The notes under the pieces are model-generated. The model did no database searches and had not been told where the DNA came from. It saw only the letters and a program-made list of their open reading frames with translations. Shown here in pieces: positions 10,285-21,345 of a stretch of 64,000 nt of DNA; the stretch's first letter is position 1; each line of letters starts with the position of its first letter. Both the position numbers and the translations under genes were made by a program. The stretch spans positions 44,576,067 to 44,640,066 of the forward strand of contig CM060983.1 in the NCBI GenBank assembly GCA_030765065.1, written 5' to 3'. The DNA comes from Deroplatys truncata. Lineage: Eukaryota > Arthropoda > Insecta > Mantodea > Mantidae.

Positions 10285-11131
10285 GATACATTCACATTAC
10301 CTTCTCTACCCTCTATTTTTATTATTGGATTTACCAACTATTCTTACTAAAGCTTATTTTTCTATTTACTACATTTTAACCCAAATAAACCTTTGCAGAA
10401 ATAGCTACATTACACATTTCGTTATAGATACAAAGAGAACAGCGATGGTCAGATGTTTAAGAACTGGACGCTATTTTATTCCATACTGTTTCTATGCAAT
10501 CGCGAGAAACAGCTGAACGTTGACAGGACTTTAAAGAAAGATCCAGTAATGAACAATTGGAACCATTAATAATTGTTATCTCAGAAATGGCTGATGTCAA
10601 AAAAAAATTATTTGAAATAATTGTGTGTTTTAAAGAGATCTACACTTTTTGTGAAGTACGTTTTCGTCATGTCTTTAACGTTTACTAGTTATACAAGAAT
10701 ATACAAAATTCCTTCCGAATGAAGGGGACCTTACAGGCTATTCCCACAATATTCAAGACATACATTTTTGTCATGTGAATATGTTTAATATATGGTATTT
10801 TAATCAAAATCGTTAGAGCCATTTTTTAGAAAAAGCAAAATTTCGAAAAATGTTCCATGTAAAGAGTAATTTGGGGTGGGGGATTTTCTTTAAAATCTTC
10901 ATGTCGCATCCTCAGAATATACTGAACTTAAATACCAAGTTTGGTATTATCTGGCTTTTCATTTTTGAGTTATGCTGTGAAGATACACATGGACATGTTT
11001 CCAAAAATGCTTTTTTTTTGTTCGGGGCCTCGAAACGTGTATTTCAGGTGAAATCTCAGTACCGAATTTTTGGATGGAATGCAAAACTTTCTCCACCTAC
11101 TATCTACGTGGTAGAGAAAACAAAAATGTAT
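10285..11131 (-). mobile_element. R1 dispersed element, older near-complete copy
   Basis: Begins with the CTTCTCTACC motif at about 10302. It contains GCAGAAATAGCTACATTACA, CAATCGCGAGAAACAGCTGA, the GTTAGAGCCATTTTTTAGAA block and the CATGGACATGTTTCCAAAAA block, and ends GTGGTAGAGAAAACAAAAAT. The CA microsatellite is almost absent (AGATACACATGG), which separates this older subfamily from the young copies. Confidence 0.7.
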
Positions 11132-11814
11132 CAAATTAAAGAAGAAATTCAAATTTATAGAACTGCACACTAAACTAAAATTGTAATTTTTTTCGAATGT
11201 TCGGTATCTAGTCTCCCCTTGAGACCCAGGTTTTGACGATTTCGTGGAAAATTTGGTACATAAATCAACGACACTTAATATCGACGTTGGAAAAGATATA
11301 GACAAACACGGTTCCCTAGGATACGTCACAAATAAATTTCCGTAGCTTTTTGTACGTTAACACATTAAGTCCAATAAAAATAAATAATATTTTTGGTGCG
11401 CATTTCCTTTATTTTTACTTCTCTACTATTTACCTATAGTAAGTAGAGGAAGTATTGCATTCCAGCCAAAATTTGTATATGGAGATTTCAAAGGAAATAC
11501 ATTTTTTGAATCCAGTGAAAAACATTTCTGGCATAAAGTGTGTGTCTGTGTTTCTGTGTGTTTGTAAACAGCATAACTCAAAAACGAAAGTTGGTTAAAT
11601 CAAACACCATCTAATAGGGATGCCACACCGAGATTTTCAAGAAATCCCTCCCCAAATTATCTTTTGCATGGAATAGTTTCTCAAAAATGACTAACGATTG
11701 TTATTAGAATAACATATGTTTTAATATATTTGTATGGCTATGAAATGTATATCGTGAGCTTTCTGTGAATACCCTGTGAAGTCCTCTTCATTTTGAAAAC
11801 CCTTTGCATAAGAG

Positions 11815-12320
11815 ATACCGAGCGAGGTGGTGCTACGGTAACACGTGCGATTCCCATTCGGGAGGTCCCGTGTTTGATCTTCGGCAATCGCCCACTCTGA
11901 CGGGTTCTTTTTCGTGGTTTTCCCTTTTCGCCAGGCAAATTTGGAGTGGTTTTTCTAATACCACAAATCTTTCCGGTTCCTCATTCCACATCATTTCATT
12001 TCCTATTACCTTTCGTGGTATGAGTCTTGACTGGGTAGTTTGGTTGTGTGTGGTGCGCAATGGATATGTGCTCTGTGGCTGTTTCTTCCTACTCTGGTAT
12101 GGAACCAGGACAGCTCGAACCTGTTCGTCAGGAGGAGACCTAGGGGGTGTTTGCAGGGATGTTTCCATCTGTGAACTTTAGAGACCCCACAATATCCGCA
12201 CCTGCCGCTACTTGGTCCGGCCAACCATCCTACGGATCCTTCATCGACCTTTTCCTTCCAGAAGTTGCATACGGTGCAATAGGCCTCTGGCGGCAGTGAT
12301 TAAATTCTTCTCCGCCCCTT
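11815..12320 (+). repeat. SINE-A, tRNA-headed
   Basis: The head reads CCGAGCGAGGTGGTGCTACG then GAGGTCCCGTGTTTGATCTT, positions that correspond to box A and box B of a tRNA-derived polymerase III promoter. A GGTTTTCCC body and a GC-rich 3' half follow. Open frames on both strands over 11738-12224 are products of this composition. It is inserted within the old R1 copy. Confidence 0.65.
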
Positions 12321-12404
12321 ACAAAAAAAATCTCATTTAAAGCGCACAATTTGTCAACCTTTCATTTTTTTTACATAAATAATTTCCGATATATCTATTC
12401 TTTT

Positions 12405-13336
12405 TACTTTCTCTACTACGTATAGTAAGTAGGGGAAGTATTGTATTCCACTCAAAAATTCGATACCGAGATTTCACCGGAAATACATGTTTTGAGACCC
12501 CCTGAAGCCAAAAAAAGCATTTTTGGAAACATGTCCGTGTGTGTGTCTGTGTGTGTGTGTGTGTGTCTGTGTGTGTGTGTCTGTGTGTGTCTGTGTGTGT
12601 GTGTGTGTGTGTGTGTCTGTGTGTGTCTGTGTGTCTGTGAACAGCATAACTCAAAAACGAACAGTCGGATAAACACCAAACTTGGTATTTAGGTTCAGTA
12701 TCTTCCAGAGATGCGACACGAAGGTTTTCAATAAAATCCCCCCACCCCAGACTACCCTTTACATGGAAGATTTTTCGAAAATTTTAATTTTCTCAAAAAT
12801 GGCTCTAACGATTTTGATGAAAATATCATGTGTTTAAGATAATGTCATGAAAAATGAAATGTATATCTCGAAATTTCTGGGAATGTCTCCAAAAGTATTC
12901 TTCATTATGAACGACTTTTGCATAACTGGTAAACCATAAGAGATAGACAAAATTTTACTACACAAAAAATGTAGATCGCGTTAAAATACACAACTTATGT
13001 CATATACATTTTTTTTGTTGAGTGAAATGTTTTCGAGATATTGCTTGTTATTTCCTTAAATTTTCCAATACTTATGCTTTTTCTCAAATGCGTTATTCAT
13101 TTTTTTTATGTCCTGGACATGCAAAGAGAATGACATGCGCCACATAGCAACCAGCGTTAAAATATTTGACTATCGCTTAAAAGCTACCATATTTCCCTTG
13201 CATCTACAAGAAAATTACCAATAAGATTGACATCTCGATATCTCGATTAACATGAAGCATATGGAGAATAGGCGTTTGTAAAATTAGATTGTACAAGAGT
13301 AGAGAAAGTCATGTGAGTGTAACACATCAGATTTTT
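12405..13336 (+). mobile_element. R1 dispersed element, young full-length copy
   Basis: Bounded by TTTTTACTTTCTCTACTACG and GTGTAACACATCAGATTTTT, nearly identical over its length to the copy at 6998-7902. The GT microsatellite, with interspersed CT steps, spans about 12535-12640 and is the longest in the window. Confidence 0.85.
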
Positions 13337-13875
13337 TTCAATACTTATTTTCTTAAATGAGAATTCGTTATTCATTTTTTTGTCTTTGATATGCGAAGAG
13401 TATTAATCTGTGGCAAAGGGAGTGGTGCTGCACCTAGCAACCAGCTATTAAGAGATATGTATGTGCTTAAAGGCTACTGTATTTCCAAATTGCCCTTTAA
13501 ATATATTATCCCCTTACATCTACAAGAAAATTAGCAATAAGATAGAGTCTGCAAATGTTTATCTCGATTAACATGAAGTAGATGGAGAATAAGCGTTTGT
13601 AAAAATAGTTTGTACAAGAGTAGAGAAAGTCATGTGAGTGTAACACATCAGATTTTTTCAAGTGTTAAGTCACTATTCTTTTCTCTCGCGACACGCTTTT
13701 TAAAAATCTGACTGTCGCTTTAATCTACCGTACCCTTCTTATACCTACAACGAAATGCGTAATGAAAGTTTATCTCGAATAATAAGAAGTAGATAGAAGA
13801 ATGACTCCTAAGAATAATTTGTAGAAGAATGAGTGGAGAAAGCCATGTGAATGCAGCACATTTAAAAAAGTTAGA

Positions 13876-14166
13876 TTTATTTATGGACGCTCTTTAACTG
13901 CTGTGGTCTTTAGCGTCCCATTCTATATTGGGCGTGAAAGACCAGAAATTTTGCTCAGAGGCCTCTTTATCAGGTTTGAGGTTCTTTTACGTGCCGCAAG
14001 TCTACAACACGGAGCACCGGCTTTACTTTCCTTCCAAAGGAAGCCATGCTAAGGATTTTTACGCCCAACAAAAACCCATCGCCCTCCGCTGAGTTTGAAT
14101 CTGTGATCTCATGAACCAGAGGCTAAGCATTGTACCCCCAGACCACGGAAGACGACTGCAACACAT
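13876..14166 (-). repeat. SINE-C, tRNA-headed
   Basis: Reverse-oriented copy. The 3' end lies on the left (TTTATTTATGGACGCTC) and the head on the right. On the minus strand the head reads CCGTGGTCTGGGGGTACAAT (box A-like) and CAGATTCAAACTC (box B-like). Relatives lie at 27715-27904 and 30730-31018, sharing the GGCTTCCTT block and the CATAAATAAA end. Confidence 0.65.
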
Positions 14167-14369
14167 TAGAAAATTTTTTTAACTAGTAAAATTTTTAACA
14201 TTTGACGCGGCTAAATCCGGAAGCTTTTATTAACATGCCCTATACATGAAGTACGTTTCTGAAGCGTGTGTACTTGTAAAATAGAAAATACAGAAAACGG
14301 CTTTACTACGTAAGCAAAAATATTTCATACAAATTCTGTATTTTATTGGCCTCTACTTTTTAAGCGCAG

Positions 14370-14612
14370 AAAGTTTCTGTGTATCTCACGGTTTCTTTTA
14401 ATTCACAATTATTCAAAATTCAGTCAAATAAAGGGAGCTCCACAAGCTATTCACCAAAAGTTTACTAGCCACGCAAATATATTAAACATATGGTATTTTA
14501 ATCAAATTTTCTCCAAAGAAAACAAAGGAAATCGCTTCAAGTAAAGGGTGGCTTGGAGTGCGGATTTTCTTGAACATTTTCGTGTCATTTCCAAAAGATG
14601 CAGTAGAATAGC
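14370..14612 (-). mobile_element. R1 dispersed element, old fragment
   Basis: Diverged R1 internal blocks: CTCACGGTTTCTTTTAATTC, then AAACATATGGTATTTTAATC, then GGATTTTCTTGAACATTTTC. Both ends are lost. SINE-A at 14698-15234 separates it from the better copy at 15235-15827 and the two may be one interrupted element. Confidence 0.5.
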
Positions 14613-14697
14613 GATAGTCATATTATTAAAAAGCGGATAGCTTTCATGCTCTTTGCATGACCACGAGAAAAAATGAGCAGAAACTTACCACTCGAAA

Positions 14698-15234
14698 ACC
14701 GAGCGGGATGGCTGGGCAATCACGTCTGTGGCCCGCATTCAAGAGATCCCGAGTTCGATTCCCGGCGAGACCCACTCTGTTCTATGGATTTTTCGTGGCT
14801 TCTCCGGGTCGACAGGCGAATGTTGGGGTGGTTCTTCTTCTACCACGACTTTCCTGCCCCTCATTTCCTGTACCTAGCATCTTCCTTATTGTCTATTTCA
14901 GAGTTGTAGGATCAGGCGACGGTGTTCGGGGGGTTGCGGCTGAACGGTGGCTTGCTCTCTGTAGAGGTCTCTTCATTGGCGTCGCTGCGGGGACTCTCAG
15001 TTACGTCTCTCCCCCCCCCCCGAGTGGGTTCTACCCAATAGAGGACTGCCGGGGGTTGGTTGCTTGTGGGTAGGTCTTGTCGGAGCCGATCGTGTTCAGT
15101 CTGGAAACGTTAGGAATCCCGTCGGCGTCAGATATAGGCGCCCATCCCTCCTAAAGTCACGTTGGAAGCAAAAAGAGCTTACGGCCTACTTGTGCGCTGC
15201 CCGTCCCCTCCGAGAGGTGTACCTTTACCACTTG
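14698..15234 (+). repeat. SINE-A, tRNA-headed, with C-run
   Basis: The head reads ACCGAGCGGGATGGCTGGGC (box A region) and GAGTTCGATTCCCGGC (box B, close to the GGTTCGANTCC consensus). The family body with TTTTTCGTGGCTTCTCCGGG and a GC-rich tail with a run of ten or more C at about 15009-15019 follow. Open frames of 138, 78 and 81 residues here are SINE sequence, not genes. The box B is the best preserved of the SINE-A copies. Confidence 0.7.
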
Positions 15235-15827
15235 AAAAGTGTAAATTCAAACCAATTACAAAGAATACTTCGGAAATGGCTAAAGCCACAAAAACTTTAT
15301 TTGTCATAAATTGTGCGCTTTAACGGGATTCACGTCTTTGTATAAACTGAAATTTTATCCATCTCTTACGGTTTACCCATTATACAAAAGCTACTAAGAA
15401 TGAATAGGACTTCACAGCTTATTTGCAGAAAATCCAAGATATACATTGTTTTTGTCATTAAAATATCTTAAACATATCATATTTTAATACAAATCGTTAC
15501 AGCCACCTTTGAGGGAAAAAAACTAACGAAACATTTTCAATGTAAAGAGTATTTTGAGGTGGGGGATTCTCTAGAAAACCTTTATATCGTATTCTTGGGA
15601 GATGCTGAACTTAAATATCAAGTTTGGTATTTAACCGATTTTTCGTTTTTGATTTATGCTGTTCACAGAAGACAAACATACACACACACCTTTTTTTTCT
15701 AAAAATTGCTTCCTTTTGGATTCAGGGAGCCTCAAAGCATGTATTTCCGGTGCAATCTCGTATCGAATGTTTGATTGGAATACCACACTTCCTCTGCCTA
15801 CTATAGATAGGTTAAGAGAAAGTAAAA
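15235..15827 (-). mobile_element. R1 dispersed element, right two thirds
   Basis: Runs from the CAATTACAAAGAATACTTCG block through CTTACGGTTTACCCATTATA, the short CA tract at 15681-15692 and TCGTATCGAATGTTTGATTG to GTTAAGAGAAAGTAAAAAG. This is the older subfamily with a small microsatellite. Confidence 0.65.
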
Positions 15828-16271
15828 AGGGACCCAGAGATTATTTACCTTAAGAAGCAAAAATAATGACTGTACAAAACAACGCAAAGCTTCGCCTAAA
15901 TAGTGCACAGCATGATTGCCGTGTTCTTGAGGTGAAATGATTTATTTCGCTTTATCCCAGAAGCCGGCATCTCAGCATAAAGGTTTACGATCGTCCTCAG
16001 CGGTTGCAAAGAAACGAAAACGAATCAAAGCAGCAGAGCCGCTCCGCAGAGGTTTTCCTGATGGCATACGGGAGATTTCGCCAAGGATTTTGCACTTCTT
16101 AAGCGGACTAAGATATATGTGTGGTTCTAATGCGTATTTATGTGAAACAGTTGTTCGGTAGGGCGTGTTAAGCTGAAGCACAGAGTTGAATAGAATTTCG
16201 TTACACCTTAGAACAGCCAGATATTTCAAGTCATAAGAAGACAAGCAACGGGGAACCATAATAATACATAT
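15828..16271. other. Unassigned DNA
   Basis: Contains weakly supported open frames on both strands (15937-16161 plus, 15972-16259 minus) that overlap each other and have no recognisable domain. No repeat family from this window was matched. Confidence 0.3.
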
Positions 16272-16437
16272 TTTTACATTCTATACCACTTACCTTACGA
16301 TAGATATCTACAGGAAGTATTGTATTGCATCCAAAAATTCAAAATCGAGATTTCATTAAAAATACATGCTTTGAGGCCCCCTAAATAAAACTACACTTTT
16401 TACAAACCGCCCCCGTGTGTGACGTGAACAGCATAAA
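16272..16437 (+). mobile_element. R1 dispersed element, 5' end
   Basis: Starts at TTCTATACCACTTACC and contains AGGAAGTATTGTATTGCATC and the GAGATTTCATTAAAAATACA block. It ends near CGTGAACAGCATAAATACA, where another R1 in the opposite orientation begins, so two R1 copies meet almost head to head here. Confidence 0.55.
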
Positions 16438-16580
16438 TACAATAAAACATCTGATGTGTTACGATCACATGACTTTCTCTATCATCTGTCATTTATTAAT
16501 GGGTATACAAATTTTACAAACGAAAGTTTATTTCTCCTATGTATTTCATTTTAGTCGAGATAAACCGTTAAATTTCATTA

Positions 16581-17943
16581 TACAGGGTGATTTATGAAGA
16601 ACTGACACATTTCTTTCTTTAATTATTCTGTTCGGAATTCACTCAGTGCCACAATTTTAGCACCAAATTAAGCAGAATGTTCTGGAGTTTCGATTTCCTG
16701 TCACTAGATGCCCATATGTTCATGTTTTATTCGTAATTCTTAGTTTTATTGTCGGCAACTGTTTTTGAGATTTTCTTCTTGTCAACGTGAAAATGGAGCA
16801 GACATTAAATGAACAACTCTTCCTTGTAAAGCAATACTGGATTACGAATTCAATTACAGCTACTCAAAGGGCATACCAGAGAGAATTTGGTGTCCGGAAT
16901 CCTCCCCAAAGAAACACAAAACTGTGACTGGTAAACACATTGGAAACAACTGGGTCTCTGGTGAGGGAAAAAGGCAAAACTCGTTCATCCAGGCTTCCCA
17001 TGGTTGTCGTTGACGTAAGAGCACGACTGGATCAGTCACCCAAAAAATCATTAAAACGTTTGTCGCAGGAGACAGGGTACAGCTACTCAATGTGTCAGAG
17101 AGCTGTGAAAAGTGCAGGCCTAAAGCCGTATAGCATTACGGTTGTCCATCGGTTACAGGAACCAGATAAGAATAGACGACTGAATTATTGTCGTTGCTTT
17201 CAGGGTTCATTGTGCAAAATCCTGCCATATTATCAATCACATGGCTCACAGATGAAGCATGGTTTCATTTATCCTGCTATGTGAACTCAAATAACTCACG
17301 CTATTGGGCCAGTGAAAATCCACATGTTATTCATGAAGCACCTATGTACCCAGTTAAAATCGGAGTTTGCTGCGCAATATCCGCACAGAGAATAGTGGGA
17401 CCAATTTTTTAAAAACATTGTGAATACTGCAGAGTACAGACGGATTTTCATGGAGTTTGCTGAGCAACTAGACGATGTAGAGATGAGTCAAGGATATTTT
17501 TTTTCAGCAGGATGGCGCTAAATGCCAAACATCAAATGAATCCATGGCACTAATTGCAAGTTTCTTTGACGACCGGATAATTTTCAAGAACCTGTGGCCA
17601 CCGAGATTTCCGGATTTGACAACGCCGGACTTCTTTCTATGGGGTTACTTAAAAGACAGGGTTTATGCCACACGTCCCTAGACATTGGACGATCTGAAGC
17701 ACAACATTACACAGGAGATTCAAGCTATTGACAACAGAGTCCTCCAACGAGTGGCCAGTAATATGGAACGACCTGTTGAGTTGTGCCCTATGTAGGATGG
17801 AGGACATTTTCAACATTTGTTATAGAGGTAAATAATCTCGCAAAATTCCTCTGCATTTCAGGTATAATAATTTGTCGCAAGCATAACTGGTTTTGAAACA
17901 ATTATAGAAATAAATATGTCAGTTCTTCATAAATCATCCTGTA
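16581..17943 (+). mobile_element. Tc1/mariner-superfamily transposon with both ends
   Basis: A 1363-bp element bounded by TA (16581-16582 and 17942-17943). Its terminal inverted repeats of about 30 bp begin CAGGGTGATTTATGAAGAAC at the left and CAGGATGATTTATGAAGAAC on the opposite strand at the right. It sits in an R1 copy whose sequence continues on both sides, which independently fixes the borders. Confidence 0.9.
16793..17825 (+). pseudogene. Tc1/mariner-type transposase with DUF4817-like N-terminus, broken
   Basis: The start at 16793 gives MEQTLNEQLFLVKQYWITNS and then TATQRAYQREFGVRNPPQ, the helix-turn-helix region usually named DUF4817. After frame changes come GKTRSSRLPMV, LSQETGYSYSMCQRAVKSAG and NRRLNYCRCF, then the first catalytic Asp in TDEAWFHLSCYVNSNNSRYW, the second in QDGAKCQTSNESMALIASFF, and PDLTTPDFFLWGYLKDRVY with the third acidic position. 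The end is GGHFQHLL and a stop at 17823-17825. About 340 residues is the normal length, so nearly the whole protein is represented. At least three frame changes and two internal stops make it inactive. Confidence 0.85.
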
Positions 17944-18475
17944 GAGACAAAGGGAATAGCGATTCCAAAATGGTTTGGAACTGGACGCTATATGCTGGCC
18001 TCAAAATTCCATATTGTTTCCATGCAATCGCGAGAAACAACTGAATGTTGACAGGATCTTACAAGAATGACAAAGTATTGAATAATTCGAACCATTAATA
18101 ACGGATATCTCGGAAATGGCTTATGCCACAAAATGTTATTTGAACTAAGTTCTTTGCTTCAAAGAGATCTACATTTTTTGTGTAGTACACTTTCGTCTTT
18201 CGCTTAACGTTTACCAGTTATGCAAGATTATATAAATTTCCTTCCGAATGAAGTACATTTTACAGGCTATTTCCAGAGCATTCAAGATAAACATTTTATT
18301 TGTCATGTAAATATCTTTAATATATGGTATTTTAATTAAAAACGTTGGAGCATTTTTAGAAAGTCAAAGAATTTGACAAATGTTCCATATAAAGGGTAGT
18401 TCGGGATGCGGAGATTTTCTTGAAAAACTTCGTGTGACATCTTCGAAAAATACTGAATTTAAATACCAACTTTGT

Positions 18476-19547
18476 GCCACAAATGGAACACGAACTTTCT
18501 TGGTGAAAACCACGTATCCTAGGCACTAGACCACATGGGATTGTACTTTCGTGATATCTATACAATATTGTCGTTAGAGATCACAGATAGATATTTACAG
18601 AAACAAAAATGTATTCCCATGCCGGGAATGAAAACCGGCCCTCCTGGGTGTAAGCTAGATATTGTAGCCATAGACCATAAGGATTGTACTTTAGTAATAT
18701 CTACAATATTGTCCTTAGACATCACAGCTAGATATGCACAAAATCAAAAATATATTCCTATGCCGGGAAACGAACCCACACCTTCTGTACGAAAACCAGG
18801 TATCCTAGCCACTAGACCACATAAAATTGTGCTTTAATGATATTCATACATGTTGTCATTAGAGATCATACCTAGATATACATAGAAACAAAAATATATT
18901 CCAATGCCGTGAAACGAACCCGGACCTCCTGGATGAAAGCCAGGTATCCTAGCCACTAGACGACGTGGAATTTTGCTCCAGTGCTACCTACAATAACGTC
19001 ATTAGAGATCACAGCAAAATACGCTCAGAAACAAAAGTATATTCCCACGCCGAGAATCGAACCCGTACCTCCTCGGTGAAAGCCAGGTATCCTAGCCACT
19101 AGACGACATGGAATTTTGTTGCAATGATACCTACAATAATGTCATTAGAGATCACAGCAAAATACGCTCAGAAACAAAAGCATATTCCCATGCCGGGAAT
19201 CGAACCCGGACCTCCTGGGTGAAAGCCAGGTATCCTAGCCACTAGACCACATGGGATTTTTCTCTAATGCTATTTATACATATTGTCATTAGAAATTATA
19301 GCTATATATGCAGAAACAAAAATATATTCCCATCCCGGGAATCGAACCCGGACCTCCTGGGTGAAAGCCAGGTATCCTAACCACTAGACCACATGGGTTT
19401 ATGAGATGGTTGTTTCTATGCAATATTTTCAGTTGGATACAGAGCCCTATGTCCTTCCAGAGAAACTAAATTACATTCCCATCCCGAAAACTGAAACCAC
19501 GCCTGCTGGATGAAGGCCAAGTATCCTAGGAGCTATGCCAAATGTGA
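18476..19547 (-). repeat. tRNA-Glu cluster A, eight units, mostly decayed
   Basis: Eight tRNA-Glu-like units on the minus strand at about 18476-18540 (truncated), 18614-18683, 18755-18826, 18899-18970, 19042-19113, 19185-19256 (perfect), 19327-19398 (acceptor mismatches at both ends) and 19476-19547 (badly decayed). Pitch is 139-149 bp. The spacer differs from that of the big array (here TGTCATTAGAGATCACAGC and ATATATTCC next to the tRNA) but keeps the layout and a TTTT shortly after most tRNA 3' ends. Decay increases toward both ends, as expected if exchange homogenises the middle. Confidence 0.8.
19185..19256 (-). tRNA. tRNA-Glu-TTC: tRNA-Glu(UUC), perfect fold
   Basis: The 72-nt body folds without a mismatch. 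Acceptor TCCCATG pairs with CATGGGA and the discriminator is A. Anticodon stem CCTGG/CCAGG encloses loop CTTTCAC (anticodon TTC). The T-arm has box B GGTTCGATTCC and box A is TGGTCTAGTGG. It is the only copy of cluster A that meets every criterion. A TTTT follows a few bases after the 3' end (in GCTTTTGTTTC), suitable as a polymerase III terminator. It is the best candidate for a working gene in this cluster. Confidence 0.9.
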
Positions 19548-19837
19548 CTATACACAGTCAAATTACGTTATAACGAATTTTTGGGGACTTTGAAGTTCAA
19601 TTCGTTCTACTGAAATTTCGTTGAATCGGTTATTTAATAGTTTATCTTAAAAGGGCCAAAATTGCATATTTTAAATCTAATATAATACGTTATCTATTTT
19701 TTAAAACGCAATATGTATGTATTAGAAACGGATATATAAGAAACAATAAATTCGCTATTAAAGTAATTTCTAATTAAAACATTAAACTTGGCAGCATTAC
19801 ACAATATAATTTATGTGTATTCTTCATTCATTCATTA
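19548..19837. other. Unassigned AT-rich DNA
   Basis: AT-rich sequence with no tRNA-like fold, SINE head or R1 block. Confidence 0.35.
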
Positions 19838-20204
19838 TCTGTTTACCCTCCTCTTATGTAGGACTTACACCCCCCAGGACTTACAAGCGGGTGCCTGGGG
19901 TCAGAGGCCCGTCGAGGAGCAGACACTCATGGATCAGATAGAACATCCAGGATGAGTGATCAGCCCGATGCCTGGTATGGGATGAAGGAAGTAGATGAAA
20001 CGAAATGTTGGTGATATGGATGAAAGGAAAGGTGATGATGGAGCAGTTGGTAGAATGAATGGCGGGGGAAACCGGAGAACCCGGAGAAAACCCGCCCAGA
20101 CGCCGCTTCGTCCACCACAAATCCCACATGCAGGTCCCTGGGATTGAACCCGGATCGCCTCGATGGGAGGCGAGCGGTCTAACCACTCGGCCACGGCGCC
20201 GCCC
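19838..20204 (-). repeat. SINE-B, tRNA-headed
   Basis: On the minus strand the right edge reads GCGCCGTGGCCGAGTGGTTA (box A: TGGCCGAGTGG) and, after a short paired arm, CCGGGTTCAATCCCAGG (box B). The body includes the GTAGAATGAATGGCGGGGGA block and ends at ATCTGTTTACCCTCC. A second copy lies at 27912-28268. The box A resembles Leu or Ser tRNAs but the body is too degraded to assign a parent. Plus- and minus-strand open frames of 86-136 residues here are SINE sequence. Confidence 0.75.
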
Positions 20205-20539
20205 TAATTTATGTGTAGTGAACTTATATACTAGTAACATACCTTACAAGTGTTTTCATTTTGAGACAATATCTAAAAAAGCGTTTCTGGACAGATCACT
20301 TCACAATTTGCACTTTTTGTCACATTGTCAACCTGCTGTAAGGTTTATAATTTTTCTTTTAAAGAAAACTGCATTTTGTTACTTTTCATGCTCCATTGGT
20401 TGGCATTGCTTAAAGCAGGCTTGCTCTGAGCACACTGAAATTCCTGTCACACGAGACAACAATAAGTAGACGAAACAAAAGTGTATTATTCAATGGTACG
20501 TTTTAAACAGACTGTTGAATTATGGAATTTAGGGTGCAG
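20205..20539. other. Unassigned DNA
   Basis: Nothing recognised. A plus-strand open frame ending at 20469 begins inside SINE-B and is not a gene candidate. Confidence 0.35.
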
Positions 20540-20617
20540 TTTCGGCATCACATTTTTGGAAGAAATGCAACAGGTACATACCTTTTCTACCTACCAGGTA
20601 CGTGGTAGAGAAAATAA
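20540..20617 (-). mobile_element. R1 dispersed element, end fragment
   Basis: Only the terminal block is left: CATTTTTGGAAGAAATGCAA, then CTTTTCTACCTACCAGG and CGTGGTAGAGAAAATAATA, the decayed form of the R1 subterminal repeat. Confidence 0.5.
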
Positions 20618-20622
20618 TATAC

Positions 20623-21177
20623 ACTACGTTTCCATGGGGAATTGAAATCGATTTCAGTCCAATTCCATGCTGAATACGATCTGCGTTTCCATGTTAAATG
20701 CAATACGTATTTAAAACGGTTTGGATACACAAATCGAGAATAAAATAATTCAAGCTTTTATGTTGTCTAAATTGGATTTAGGTTGACGAATCTGTTAAAC
20801 ATATTTAATTTGTTTCTCTGTATAATTTAAGCAGGTTTTAAGGTTAGTGAATGTTTTTGAGAAGAATAAATAGCGAATTATGGAAGCGACAGAAGTGACT
20901 GCTGTGTGTTTAATCACACATGTGATTAACGATTTCCGCTAATAAAAACAAAATGATGAGTGTGCAGGTGTTAATATAGTAGATGATACTATCTTTGACG
21001 TATTCAAAATGATTTGAATACGGTAGGTGTTTCCATTCAACAAATTTCGATCCGATCCTATTTTCTAAGAGGATCGGATCCAAAGTTCAAAACGATCTCA
21101 ATACGATACAGATCTGCGTTTCAATGCAATACGGAAAGTGTACTCAAATCGATTTCAATTTTCCATGGAAACGTAGT
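20623..21177. mobile_element. MITE-like element with terminal inverted repeats
   Basis: A 555-bp non-coding element. The left end reads ACTACGTTTCCATGGGGAAT then TGAAATCGATTT. The right end on the opposite strand reads ACTACGTTTCCATGGAAAAT then TGAAATCGATTT, so the arms match over about 32 bp with two differences. Inside each end a second motif, GATCTGCGTTTC, recurs at about 20679 and 21110 in direct orientation. No transposase is present. I could not fix the target-site duplication (ATAC flanks both sides if one extra base is allowed), so the superfamily is open. Confidence 0.75.
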
Positions 21178-21345
21178 AATACAGATAAAATAAGCAAATA
21201 TGCAGCATAATTTGCAAAAATATTATGCTTATTAATAAAACAGGTAAAATATGCATTATATGCAACATAAATTATTATTTAAGTTGTTGGAAATTTAGTA
21301 ATTAACTTGAATTAACCAAATGAGGATACTTTCTGACAGCAGACA
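21178..21345. other. Unassigned AT-rich DNA
   Basis: AT-rich spacer with TATGCA-type words. Nothing recognised. Confidence 0.3.

Larger units (their letters stand above)
11418..13868 (+). mobile_element. R1 nest: old copy hosting a SINE and younger R1 copies
   Basis: An old R1 (11418-11812, about 12322-12404 and 13661-13868) has been invaded at least three times. SINE-A sits at 11815-12320. A second R1 is represented by its 3' part at 13337-13660. A complete young R1 (12405-13336) is inserted in a T-run. Three successive R1 tails, each ending in the ACACATCAGATTTTT type of sequence or its decayed form, occur at about 13330, 13658 and 13865, which gives the order of nesting. Confidence 0.65.
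16442..18472 (-). mobile_element. R1 dispersed element, old copy split by a DNA transposon
   Basis: Two parts, 16442-16580 and 17944-18472, flank the transposon 16581-17943. The left part starts ACATCTGATGTGTTACGATC. The right part carries CAATCGCGAGAAACAACTGA and the block ending TTAAATACCAAC. The R1 stops exactly where the tRNA-Glu cluster at 18476 begins. Confidence 0.7.
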
